A stretch of DNA of 64,000 bases from Hofstenia miamia (taxonomy: Eukaryota > Xenacoelomorpha > Acoela). The stretch covers positions 103,834 through 167,833 of the forward strand of contig SCFE01000078.1 of assembly GCA_004352715.1 (NCBI GenBank), written 5' to 3'. This document shows, piece by piece, positions 31,971 through 43,609 of this stretch. The notes under the pieces are model-generated. The model made no database searches. It saw nothing but the letters and a program-made list of their open reading frames with translations, and was not told where the DNA came from. A program made the translations under genes and the position numbers. Numbering within the stretch: position 1 is the first letter of the stretch; the number at the start of each line of letters is the position of its first letter.

Positions 31971-34870
31971 ATGTTGAAGATAGATGGAGAAACCCTGCAC
32001 CTCTATTTCATGGGAACCTTAAAGATGAGAAACAATTCCTATGAAAAGCTGTCCCCAGAGACAAAAACCCACATTAGAAGAATATCAAGAACAGGGGCAA
32101 GTAACCTACTGATTGTGCTAGATGCCAAGAAAAGGCAAATGGTCAATGTTATCATAAGCTACCCAAGATAATTAAATGAAACACTCATATATACACCGCA
32201 CTGTGCACATAATGTTTGATGAGAATTTCACACTAGAGACAGCACAAGGAATAATGGCGTACATAGAACAGATCACAAGGATAACAGAAATTAATATCTA
32301 TAAAGACAAGCTAATGATAATTCAAATCCTAAAAGAAAAGGAATACAACAAAAACCTAGAGAAACAACTTGATCAGACATTCAGGATGCAAGAATTCAGC
32401 AAGTATGCATAGTGATCATAACAAGAACAACTCTGAGCAAAATCCCCGACTTTTTGCATGATCTGGCAATGAGAGTAGAAAACGTGCTCCCATGGAAAAA
32501 AGAAGCCTTGAACACCAAAGTATCAGAACTGATATGCTTTGATTTACAGATGGATTACTGGGTAGCAATCTGCAGGCTAATGGTAGATCCATGTAAAGCA
32601 ATTGATCTATATAAACAGACAAAAATGATTGAATTAACAACAAACATGGAAGGTGCGGAAAAAGCCAACAGTCTTTTTATCAAATGCAGCCTCACCCAGA
32701 GACAAGATCACATCAGGCAGATAGAAGAGATATGGAAACAAATGAAGCTGCATAAAAAGACAAATGAACAGTGGCCAGAAATAAACATTGAGGCACCATC
32801 CAAGAAATACCATAAAATGGTAGAGGTAGTGCTAACAGAGATAAACACAACAAAAGACTTCAAAAACATGATATTTGAAGAGAAAAACACACTGGAGTTC
32901 AGATTCAGAACGTCCATGTGGCTATAGCAATATTCACAACACAAGAAAACATTCTTCACCTACCAATATCTAAAGCAGAGTGACACAGACTTACAAAGGC
33001 GAAAAAGTATGAGATTGCAATGGCTCCAATTAATACGCAGACAAAGAATTTGTTGTTGAAAGGACACAATGAGAAATTGACATCCCCAGAAAAATCGAAA
33101 AAACCAATGCAAACAATTAAAAAATGATCTGCAGACTTATAATATACCAGAGCCTAATGAGGAGAAAATCCACAGTAGAAATGGCAAACAGGACAGGAAT
33201 AATGCCAGAGGAGATCACACTGTTCAATAAGCCCATAAGGAAATATATGTGGGGTGCTACATCAGAAAGATTGCTGAGACAGGTTGAAACCAAGCCTTAT
33301 ATAATGAAAAAAAAATATTATAAAAAGAAAAATCATCAACACTAAAGAAGTAGTCAGAATCATGGAAGAGAAAAATGTTCAACAAACATTAGAAGAGGAA
33401 ATGAAACAATATGAGAAGGAGAGTCTGAGGTGCATATTTGTGAAAATAATGAAAAGCGCAGAGATGATGCAAAGAGGGGGAATCACAGAACCTGTTGTAG
33501 TCTGCAAAGTGAAAATGAACCCCAAAGGGAAATTCTCGAGGAGGAGGAATTATTAACATCGACATAACTAATCCTATCTCCAAAAACACAACAACAAATG
33601 GATAGAATCAACATAGAAAAATGGGGAGTGACCAGCCCAGGAAGTATGATGGAGTGGATTGATACAGATGTGGAGAGATTCCTGGTTGAAATAAAAATAA
33701 CAAGAGTCAGAAGAAATTCACTCAAGGAACTACCAGAAAGTCAAGGAGGAGCAAACAGTCACATCAATGAAGCTCTGGTTCATGGAGGCATTTACAAGAA
33801 CAAAGCTGGAAGAACTATTAAAACCTTATAACCAGCTAGCAGTCAAAGTCAAATGTATTGCATCAAAAATAGAAATGAAGGAACACATTCAAATAAAAAT
33901 AAGCAGGAAAGGCTTAACGCAGACTTTTTGGAACATTCTAAAAGATAGCAAGATGAATTATAGAGCAACAATCAGATTTGCAACACCACCATCAACTTCT
34001 GCAGCTTACAATGAAATAGAAAGAGAAATTGAAACAAGGATCCTCATCTGCACACCACCAGAAACAATATCAATTCTGATGATACTCCCAAGATGGAGAA
34101 TAACAAAAGATGTCAAAATCACAAAAGCATTTTTACATGAATATGAAATGTACATCAACATGAAAGCATGAACCCAAGTGATAATCAAAAGAGATGACTA
34201 TAAGAAGACAAAAGAAATCATGCTCAGTAACAACAATCGGGAACAAGTATATATTGAGGGACTGATAACTCCCTATCAACTATGCACACAAGGAAAACCC
34301 ATTCACAAACAACTTAAGGAACTTCGGAGTGAAATTGACAAGAGAACAATGTAGTCTGGCTTGATCTGTGGGATAAGCAATACAGATACTATGATGTAAC
34401 AAAATGAGTCAAATTAATTACCATGATGATAATTGAACAAAAATGACCCAAATGAAATAACGGAAGAAGAACTAAGAAACAATATAAGTTTCTTTTATAA
34501 GGACATCACAAACACTAGAAGCCTCCAAAAGATGTTTACATTCTTCTATTCAAACACACAAATTTGTGAAGATCTAGCACACACAAGCATAGCAGACGCA
34601 CAGATGATGCTGATGATAGTGATAAAAGGGATCCACTTGTATGAGAATTATTACAACATATTTTCAAAAAAGATCAATGAGTTACACACCAATATCAGAG
34701 AATATAAAGCAAGCAAAGTTCCTATGTTACCACAGTAATGTAACTACAGAGAGAGAAGCAACATTAAAGATTACAAAACAACCAGAATTCGCGTTGACAA
34801 GCTGGAGTGACCCATGGCAGAAACTATAATATGAAAGGCAGATGTATTAGTTCATGGAGAAAGAGCAGTG
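31971..34870 (+). pseudogene. Family X copy D, unknown protein in the 3' accessory region
   Basis: The fullest copy of an unrecognised protein, about 960 codons if breaks are ignored, between integrase and the 3' LTR. Ordered pieces: 31971-32171 (HLYFMGTLKM), 32176-32412 (VHIMFDENFTLE), 32412-32927 (longest, 171 codons), 33124-33345, 33362-33556, 33598-33700 (EWIDTDVERFLVE), 33767-34171 (CTPPETISI, ILPRWRITKDV), 34200-34275 (NNREQVYIEGLITPYQL), 34433-34738 (SFFYKDITNTRSLQKMF, EDLAHTSIADAQM, KGIHLYENYYNIF). It is rich in Lys, Glu, Ile, Thr and Asn and looks helical. I see no signal peptide, membrane segment or zinc knuckle. Position suggests an env-like or accessory gene; sequence does not. 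Confidence 0.65.
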
Positions 34871-36524
34871 CTGAAAATAACGCAAACTGAGGGGGGCGTG
34901 TAGCATAATCCAACAATTAAAGCTGCAAAACAATGGAGATTTGTCAGAGAAGATTAATATTGAATTCAATGACGATTAAAAATAGTGTTAATTGTAAACT
35001 AAAATCAATTTATGTTTAGCATCATTAATTTTGTATATTGCAACTAAGAAACAACATTTACCAAATAGTATTTGTCAAAACCATTTGGAAAAACAAAAAG
35101 GGGCGATAATGCTTCCATTATTTTTCAGCCAACTTGGCAGACGATTTGAAANTCATGGAGGCATTTACAAGAACAAAGCTGGAAGAACTATTAAAACCTT
35201 ATAACCAGCTAGCAGTCAAAGTCAAATGTATTGCATCAAAAATAGAAATGAAGGAACACATTCAAATAAAAATAAGCAGGAAAGGCTTAACGCAGACTTT
35301 TTGGAACATTCTAAAAGATAGCAAGATGAATTATAGAGCAACAATCAGATTTGCAACACCACCATCAACTTCTGCAGCTTACAATGAAATAGAAAGAGAA
35401 ATTGAAACAAGGATCCTCATCTGCACACCACCAGAAACAATATCAATTCTGATGATACTCCCAAGATGGAGAATAACAAAAGATGTCAAAATCACAAAAG
35501 CATTTTTACATGAATATGAAATGTACATCAACATGAAAGCATGAACCCAAGTGATAATCAAAAGAGATGACTATAAGAAGACAAAAGAAATCATGCTCAG
35601 TAACAACAATCGGGAACAAGTATATATTGAGGGACTGATAACTCCCTATCAACTATGCACACAAGGAAAACCCATTCACAAACAACTTAAGGAACTTCGG
35701 AGTGAAATTGACAAGAGAACAATGTAGTCTGGCTTGATCTGTGGGATAAGCAATACAGATACTATGATGTAACAAAATGAGTCAAATTAATTACCATGAT
35801 GATAATTGAACAAAAATGACCCAAATGAAATAACGGAAGAAGAACTAAGAAACAATATAAGTTTCTTTTATAAGGACATCACAAACACTAGAAGCCTCCA
35901 AAAGATGTTTACATTCTTCTATTCAAACACACAAATTTGTGAAGATCTAGCACACACAAGCATAGCAGACGCACAGATGATGCTGATGATAGTGATAAAA
36001 GGGATCCACTTGTATGAGAATTATTACAACATATTTTCAAAAAAGATCAATGAGTTACACACCAATATCAGAGAATATAAAGCAAGCAAAGTTCCTATGT
36101 TACCACAGTAATGTAACTACAGAGAGAGAAGCAACATTAAAGATTACAAAACAACCAGAATTCGCGTTGACAAGCTGGAGTGACCCATGGCAGAAACTAT
36201 AATATGAAAGGCAGATGTATTAGTTCATGGAGAAAGAGCAGTGCTGAAAATAACGCAAACTGAGGGGGGCGTGTAGCATAATCCAACAATTAAAGCTGCA
36301 AAACAATGGAGATTTGTCAGAGAAGATTAATATTGAATTCAATGACGATTAAAAATAGTGTTAATTGTAAACTAAAATCAATTTATGTTTAGCATCATTA
36401 ATTTTGTATATTGCAACTAAGAAACAACATTTACCAAATAGTATTTGTCAAAACCATTTGGAAAAACAAAAAGGGGCGATAATGCTTCCATTATTTTTCA
36501 GCCAACTTGGCAGACGATTTGAAA
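33780..36524. repeat. 1,372-bp direct duplication across a single N
   Basis: 33780-35151 recurs at 35153-36524, apparently without change. The left copy ends inside the first 240 bp of the 3' LTR and the right copy starts inside family X with no target duplication. The junction is a single N at 35152. This is most simply an unmerged contig overlap, so the second copies of the X frames (35134-36202) should not be counted as separate genes. Confidence 0.85.
36262..36271 (+). promoter_or_regulatory. Polypurine tract
   Basis: GAGGGGGGCG immediately precedes the 3' LTR, as expected for the primer of plus-strand DNA synthesis. The same sequence stands before the truncated LTR at 34899 in the duplicated segment. 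Confidence 0.7.
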
Positions 36525-37437
36525 TTCAAAATCGACAGGTACTTTTGGATTAGAAACTATAAATAGCGTGAAATCATTTAGAGAAACTGTTGAAGTAAAT
36601 TCTTCGAAAATCTAATCTTTAGATTTAATTTAGTTTGTTTACTATTAACAAGCTAAATGGTCAATGCATTAGTAGTGGCGAGGGCACACATCGAGAGCAA
36701 TTCGAGGGTCCTTGATCCAAACCATGAAACTGCATATATGTTAGGGATATGATTAGGAGTTTTTCTCCGTTTAACTGACTACCAATTCTTTAATTAACAT
36801 GTATGCAATAATAAAACTGTCAAAGAAATGGTTGGATAACCAATCATAGGTTATTATATTTTATATTAATTAGACAACATAGGTGACCTATAAATAGACC
36901 AATAGTGAGACCAAGCATGTAGTATTGATTAAATGTAGGTTAGGAAGCTGCAAGTAATTATCTATTTAATTATTTAAATTAATTAAGGGCAGTAATTTTC
37001 GGTAATGGCTAAATAAATATTTATTAAGCAGCTAGTGACACTGCCTGGTTGCAAGTACAAGTTACACATAACAAATCGAGGTTAAGTCAGTTACATCCAG
37101 CCTTGAGGGTTGCACTGAGTTAGGATAGGGAACAAATAATCTACTTCGTTGAGCTGAGGTTTGGACACACTCCATCAAGAATGAAGGTGACTACTTGTTG
37201 GAAGATTTGGAGATCGCAGTTGGCCGGAGGCCTCATGAAAAGATCAAGTTGAAGGAAACTGCAGCATTCAGTCCACACCTAAATAGTGTTTGATTACGAT
37301 ACAGTTAATTAAAGTTAACTAGAAGTATTGATGAATCAAAGCAGTTAGTAAAAGTACATCCCTACCCGCACTTAACATAGAATTACATTCAAAAGGAATT
37401 GATCAATGTGAGTTAGAGCTTAGTAGCGGATGCTACA
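36272..37437 (+). repeat. 3' LTR
   Basis: A 1,166-bp LTR from TGTAGCATAATCCAAC to GCGGATGCTACA. Closely similar to the 5' LTR but retains the segment 37146-37283 missing there; that segment has a counterpart in the solo LTR (starting ACTTCGTTGAGCTGAGGTT in both), so it is ancestral. Confidence 0.87.
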
Positions 37438-37441
37438 TTAG

Positions 37442-37487
37442 TTCTTGCTTTATACATACTTTTATTATTGTGCAAACTCTGATGATG

Positions 37488-37527
<40 letters not shown>

Positions 37528-40336
37528 AGAATCGCGAAATTGATTAGGGTCAACAATAAATCCAATATTTTGAATCCAAATAGGTTTGCTCTATAACTAT
37601 AGAAAGTCTCACATGGAACCTAATTGATCTCCAACTCCAACAAATCAAAACAATCAGTAGTTAAATTTAATTAGATTTTTTCTGGGTAAAGGTACACCTG
37701 GTTTCATCAATTTAACACAGCATTATGCTGAAGATCCACCACTGAACTGAGTAATTCCTATGACAAATAAATGGTGCTTCCCTATGTGTCTCAAATTATA
37801 ATATCTAGCAAAATAATGCTTGCTATCCTTAAACTATAATTAAATAATGTATAATAGCAAGTAATTGCCAAGCATTTGTGTGAGCCAACAGGCATGATTT
37901 AATAAAGTTGTAATTGATTATGTGCTTTGTCTGAATGAGTTGGAAAGAACAAGTTTTATAAACTAATCATAGACATACATCTAAATGAATGTGACCACAA
38001 TTCAAGGTGGTTGAATCAAGAAGCTATGAGTGGCTACTCATTTCGTCATGACTCCCAAATTATTGTCAGAGCATAGCTAATTATAAGAGTAGTAAAGGAA
38101 CTTGACTGCCATTCCACTTTTCTTTGATTGGTTGAAATGGGGGTCAAAGTTGATACCACTTTTTTCTGATTGGTCAAGACGCCAAGTGATGTTGGTTACA
38201 CTCTGACTCATGGCCTATTTCAGCTCTTGGACATTGACAGGTGGGTTGTTGCTTAGTCATTTTTACTTTGCTGACAGTGCTTCACAAACATGTACTTCAC
38301 TAGTTTCTGTAGTGATTTACATATTTATGGGAGGGTCAATATATTGTTAATTGCATGCATGTTTATTTTACTTTGTTTATTACATGCACGCCTGTTTTTG
38401 TTAACATATGTAACATTGTTGATCAACTAATCAGGACACTATATAAGATTGCTGACTAATGGAAAACTTGTATTATGTTTTGCAAATGAATAATTTACTT
38501 ATCTGTAAAAAATTCCATGCATTATATTGCTTAGCTAGTCTATGTACATAATTTATTTCATATTTTCTATAATCTATACAAAAAATTTTAATTTTGTTGT
38601 TTTCAAATTCATTGCTCTTTCATTGTAAAAATTCTCTACATATAACTCATTTTTCAGCCTGTTACTATAGAGAAGCAAAAATGTTTCTCCTATTCAAATA
38701 CAATGCAGAAAAATATTCATCAAACTTAATTTAGAATCTGTGCAAGTGGTATTAGCTTTCCATTGACATTATTAATCAAACCTAATAACACAATAAAAGA
38801 AATCAAATGAAATTAGTTCATCACTAAATAAATCCATTGCACACTATTTATAATCGCATTGCGCAAACAATTAAACAATCGGCATGTACCTGTTTGTATA
38901 TTCAAGTTTGTTTACAATTCATTCATTGTCTGCTTTTGATTACGCAACATCATGTAATTAGCTATAGCATTTTCGTCTTTTCGATTTTTGCCAAACCATT
39001 TTGCTGATAAATATAATTTTATAACTACACAAATTGCTTTACAAAAATTAAAAATACTAATTGTGTTTGTACAAAGGTATTATTAAATCACAAGTATTAT
39101 TGATAGTCTTAGTTACTTCTTTCCTATTATCTTTTTTTCCAACACCATTATGCCACAGTGGATTAAGATTTTAAATGCAATAATTTTTTACTAAAGAATA
39201 TGTACCACAAACTTTCTATAAGAATGCACCCTAACAAATGAAATTACAAAATTTTTTTCAAATTAATAATGTTTTCAAATAGTTATTAGACTAGACAGTA
39301 GGTGCCACACAAGAAGCAATGATTCTAAATTGACAATTAAATGGTTTTGGAGTTCATCACAAATGAATGTAAAAAGCTTTGGGATGACAAGCATGAAATA
39401 CTAATACCTTTGATCTGCATAATGGTTGGCAGAATAAGTACAATTAATTTGTTAAGATTATTGCTAAGTGCTCTCAAATGTCTTCAATGTTTTGGCACAT
39501 CATGAATGGATGTCTAACAACATTGTTTCTAACTATGTGAATACCTTTGCACAGCAAGACTAGGCTCATTATAATTACAGTTGTCCAAGGTCTACTTTAA
39601 TTAGCCTGACAATTTGCAGTGTGATAAAATATAATGATGCAATAAAGATATTTTAAATTAAAAAATTATTGTAAATTTTTACCAAGTGGATACAAGATAA
39701 GGAACATTACAAATTTATTCACTGCTGAAGCCTTGTCACCATTGCATTTTTCTTAATGCAATGTGGGGTTAAATGATTACCTTAATTGTCCTTCAAATGA
39801 AATATATTGCAAGGAACATTTAGAAATGCTGTTCCTCAAAGTAGAAAATTTCATCTGTAGCTTAAGTTTCCGTCAAGTAGTTGATATTATAAATTTTATA
39901 TTGTGAATGGTTTCATTTTTTAATATAATTTGTACATAATATAATTTAATGCAAAATGCTTCAATAATTAAAGATATTATTAAAAATGCTAGTTGGCTAC
40001 ATTCAAATTTTAGCACATCTTCTTACTTTTAATAATGGCCTCTGCTCTTAGTGAAACAAATTGATCCCTCATTTCAACAAATTTAATTGTAAATTGAGAG
40101 GCCAAGCTTACAGTAGGCCTTGATATGTCATAAGAAATTATAAATTCTAATGGTGTCTGACAATTTTCAACTGAATGCAAATCATATGGCACAAATTTTG
40201 CTGATATGCATATCAAATAGCTTTACTAAGTCTTATGTAGTTATATGAAAAACAATATTTATATATGTTGAATCATTGAAAATCTCACATGACCTAATTA
40301 CATGCTCCTTGCTAAATAAATTTAAAAACTTTTAAT
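37442..40336. other. Gene-poor AT-rich DNA
   Basis: About 2.9 kb with a TA tract (37490-37521) and no recognisable gene. A 68-codon minus-strand frame at 40010-40216 has no motif I recognise. Confidence 0.4.
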
Positions 40337-40397
40337 GTTTATCATAAGCATTCAGTGCATATATATATATATATATATANTTTATCATAAGCATTCA

Positions 40398-40430
<33 letters not shown>
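40337..40430. repeat. TA tracts and a short duplication across an N
   Basis: TTTATCATAAGCATTCAGTG occurs on both sides of the N at 40380, each copy running into a TA tract: another contig-end overlap. Confidence 0.75.
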
Positions 40431-40434
<4 letters not shown>

Positions 40435-40649
40435 GAATAGCCCTAATGCTCATTCTCAGCAGTCACAATATTGCTTAAGAGAATACAGCATATTTGTATT
40501 GACTAATTACAAATGTATAAATTAAGCCTTCATTCTGTTTCAATCATTATATTTGTTTTAGATACTAGATTCCAAAAGCCATTTTACAACCCTTGCCACT
40601 TATGAAATCTTTGAAACAGAAATGTTGATCTCATTTTCACTATCATACT

Positions 40650-41010
40650 TTACTGATTCTCTCTTTTGGTTTGAGATGTGCGGTCAGAAACTTGTAGAAT
40701 AATGTTTTTGGCTACTGCTTCTGATAAACTTGGAGCAAAAATGATGATCTGAGTTCTTTGCTTATTCATTGTTAGCATGCTTTGGCTAAGATAACTACAG
40801 ATATCAATTGAAGTGTTCTGCAAATTTCTGCTGGCTATTATATGATTCTCATTTACAATTATGGCACAAATGTCATCTGCATATTGAATTAGTTCTGTTA
40901 AGAAATCCTTTATGTACAAATTTTAAGAAAAGAAGACTAATCAGTGTACCCTCTAGAACTCCATTAGTAGTCTCTAAGTGCTCACTTTATCCATTATCAA
41001 TATGCAATCA
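40650..41010 (-). pseudogene. LINE reverse transcriptase scrap
   Basis: On the minus strand, TNGVLEGTLISLLFLKFVHK (about 40980-40920) resembles the GVPQGS...LF.IY block of non-LTR RTs. The 89-codon frame (40919-40650) then has ELIQYADDICAIIVNEN with an intact catalytic YADD and SQSMLTMNKQRTQIIIF, equivalent to the N.LxLN..KT block. No other LINE domains adjoin, so this is an isolated fragment. It is a different lineage from the 49.5-54.5 kb LINE, which has FADDTCL. Confidence 0.75.
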
Positions 41011-42170
41011 CTAAATCCTTTCAAAATGTTTTTGCTTTCTTAAGCTTAATGTTTGATCAGCATTATCTTTTCTATTACACAAAGCAAATCTATGTATTCT
41101 TAGAAAATATATAGTCAAAATAAAAGCTAAATTTGACTTAAGAGAGCTCACTATTGTCTAAAATGGGAAGCAGCACTTGTGTGCTCATATGGACAGTTCC
41201 ATGTACACAGTTTACAATAAAAGATTCTGCACAGAAATTCATCAGAACTGACCATTGTTTGGTATGTATTAACAGAAGGTAGTAGACCATCTATTAGCAA
41301 GTTGTTAGAAATTGATAAGGAATGAGTAAGGACTCATACAATGTATGATATGCTGGGAATTGAATGGGCAACAAGCTGGATGCAGGAAAAAAATATTGTG
41401 AACATAACCTACAGGGAGTCAATGAGAATCATGGATTGAAAGTACTGGGTAACTTCATTAAAGGGTTAAACAATTTAATTGGAAACAAGCATGGTAGATA
41501 AAAAGAAATGAGTGCAAAATATAGCAGAGGTAAAGAAGATTAGAAAAAAATGGGCGGGAAAATATCATACATAGAAAATTGAAGACAGTTGCAATCTTAA
41601 ATTGTTGACAATATCAAAAATAATGACATCAAAAACAACCTCAAATATAACTGTCCACATACATACTTCAAGCTTGAACCTATTAAATTATGTCCAGTAA
41701 TTAAATAACTCATCCAATGTTTATTAAAATAAAGTTTTTAGTATTTTTGAACTGTTTGTATGTAAGTATGTCGTCTGAGATTTTCCTGCCTCAAAAATGA
41801 ATAAACATTATCATTTGTATAAAAAATTCATGCTGCTCTTTAAGTCTAAGTGGTACCTCTTAATTTGCATTGAATTGGAAATATTCAGACACAAATTTGA
41901 AATGCCTACAATACACTTGCCTGGCAATTTACAGTAGAATTTACTAAAATGTGAATTCAAAGCATCTTACTCACAGGCTGCTATTTGCTGCATGAAGTGC
42001 AAAAAATTAGTAATTTAAAGCAATAATTGATATTGCTAAGAAATTATATCAAAAAATGAGTCCATTCACAATAAAAAGAAAATCTAAAATAAATTATTTG
42101 ATGCACCATTAAGTTACAGATTAGAGAGAATATCTCTGAAGGATATATATATATATATATATATAATCTC
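41011..42170. other. AT-rich DNA, no gene recognised
   Basis: Nothing recognisable; a TA tract lies at 42143-42165. Confidence 0.4.
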
Positions 42171-42174
42171 TGAA

Positions 42175-42952
42175 AAATGGTTGCAATAAATTTCTGCGTT
42201 TTACTGTTTTTATTGCAGCATAATTATTTTTACTACAATAAAGTGCCAGGTTATAGTTTAAGGAGGTCTTAGACAGGTGTAATTGAAATGACTTCACTAT
42301 TGATGTGAAAATTGCTCATATAATTAGAGAAAGTTTTGTTAGAAATCCATGCATGATGTGCCAAAAACATTGAACACATTTGAGGCCATATACAGATAGA
42401 TCTTAACAAAATAAATGTACCAATCATGTTGATACAAGCTATTATGATTACATGCTTGGCTTCTTAAAAGCCTTTTGTATTCACTTTTGATGAATACCAA
42501 AAACAATGAACACGTCAAATTAACAATCAATATTTCGTGGATGGCGTCTATGAGTCGTTGTGACCAGCCTTAGTAGTCTTTGATCAATTTACCTATTATT
42601 TCCAATTTTCTACATTCATTACTATTATTATGGTGTTTTCCCATGAAATGGTTGTGATACTGCAATGGTTTATAAACATATGCCATAAAATCAATCTTGC
42701 ACTTGGATAGCTTTCTAACAATATAGTTGAAACGTGAGTTTGTAAATGCAATGAAGTCGAAAATTGATATTTTTCAGAAAATATAATGTTTTTTTAGGAA
42801 TTTGGGCTAATATAATTTTCATTTGTAGTTATTTACTGTTTAATCCATTACTATGTAAAAACGGACATTACTTGGTATAACCCAGTAAACAATTTATGTG
42901 GACTAATGGTGGGTCACACAAGGGCAAAGTCAGTGGCGTACGCAGGGGGGGG
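42175..42952 (+). repeat. Dispersed repeat R2, copy 1
   Basis: Starts near TTGCAATAAATTTCTGCG and includes AAAACATTGAACACATTTGAG, GAACACGTCAAATTAACAATC and the end TGGTGGGTCACACAAGGGC. The same ordered landmarks occur at 46.72-47.11, 54.75-55.16, 55.19-55.45 and 56.6-57.2 kb (+) and at 60.8-61.33 kb (-). No coding capacity. Bases 42856-42952 are repeated at 43475-43571 after a single N at 43474, another overlap artefact. Confidence 0.75.
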
Positions 42953-43551
42953 NTCGATTTAAATTATGTGTAATTGCTCATTTTAACTTTGTGAGGGAAA
43001 TTGTGTCTTAAAGCTGTAAACAATATCCAGGTAATAAGTTACAGTAATAAATATCTGAGTTTACTGTAGCAAAGTGCACAATAAATTTAGCTTCCTTCAA
43101 ACTGCATTCAATCTTTTTCATTTAATTATCTACTTACCCATTTTAGATTCATTGTCAAAGATCTGGTAATGATAATTATTGCTTAAGATCCGGTGACAAT
43201 TTGGGAGGAAACTGCACCAGGTCTGGGGCAACAAATAGCTCTTTAATGGTGACAGCCCAAATTGTGGCTGCTTTAGGTTACAATTATGTGTAGGGAATAA
43301 TATCTTTTATTTGATCTGTTCATACATGCACTTAACAATTAACACCTTGCAAATATACTATGTTTTTGGCAAATGTGAATGCACAGTAATTATGTGCCCT
43401 TTATTTATTATTTATTTACATGAGCTGAGATAAGAGAACTCTGAGATAAATTGTTTATTGAGCTAGAAATTAANTAAAAACGGACATTACTTGGTATAAC
43501 CCAGTAAACAATTTATGTGGACTAATGGTGGGTCACACAAGGGCAAAGTCA

Positions 43552-43570
43552 GTGGCGTACGCAGGGGGGG
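43552..43570 (+). repeat. Possible hAT-type transposon terminus
   Basis: CAGTGGCGTACGCAGGGGG resembles hAT ends, which often begin CAGTGGCGTA or CAGGGGTG. It follows R2 directly (also at 42932). The opposite terminus was not found. Confidence 0.4.
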
Positions 43571-43609
43571 GGCATGGTGGAATGCGTCCCGTCAGGTTTC
43601 CGAATTTGA

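Larger units (their letters stand above)
25443..37437 (+). mobile_element. Ty3/gypsy-type LTR retrotransposon with long 3' accessory region
   Basis: Two LTRs of one family (25443-26456 and 36272-37437) bound an internal region. It holds, in order, a gag/protease remnant, RT (split by a MITE), RNase H, integrase with a GPY-type tail, a tandem-repeat segment and family X copy D, then a purine tract. RT before RNase H before integrase is the Ty3/gypsy order. Flanking bases TTAA (25439-25442) and TTAG (37438-37441) may be a 4-bp target duplication with one change. About 1.37 kb is duplicated around the N at 35152, so true length is nearer 10.6 kb. All genes are broken. Confidence 0.82.

Noticed and set aside
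35134-36202. Second set of family X genes
   Set aside because: Exact copy of 33780-34829 across a single N, best explained as an assembly overlap.
38100-38300. Search for tRNA or SINE promoter boxes in the gene-poor 37.4-42.2 kb stretch
   Set aside because: No pair of A-box and B-box-like motifs at proper spacing, and no clover-leaf, was found by eye.
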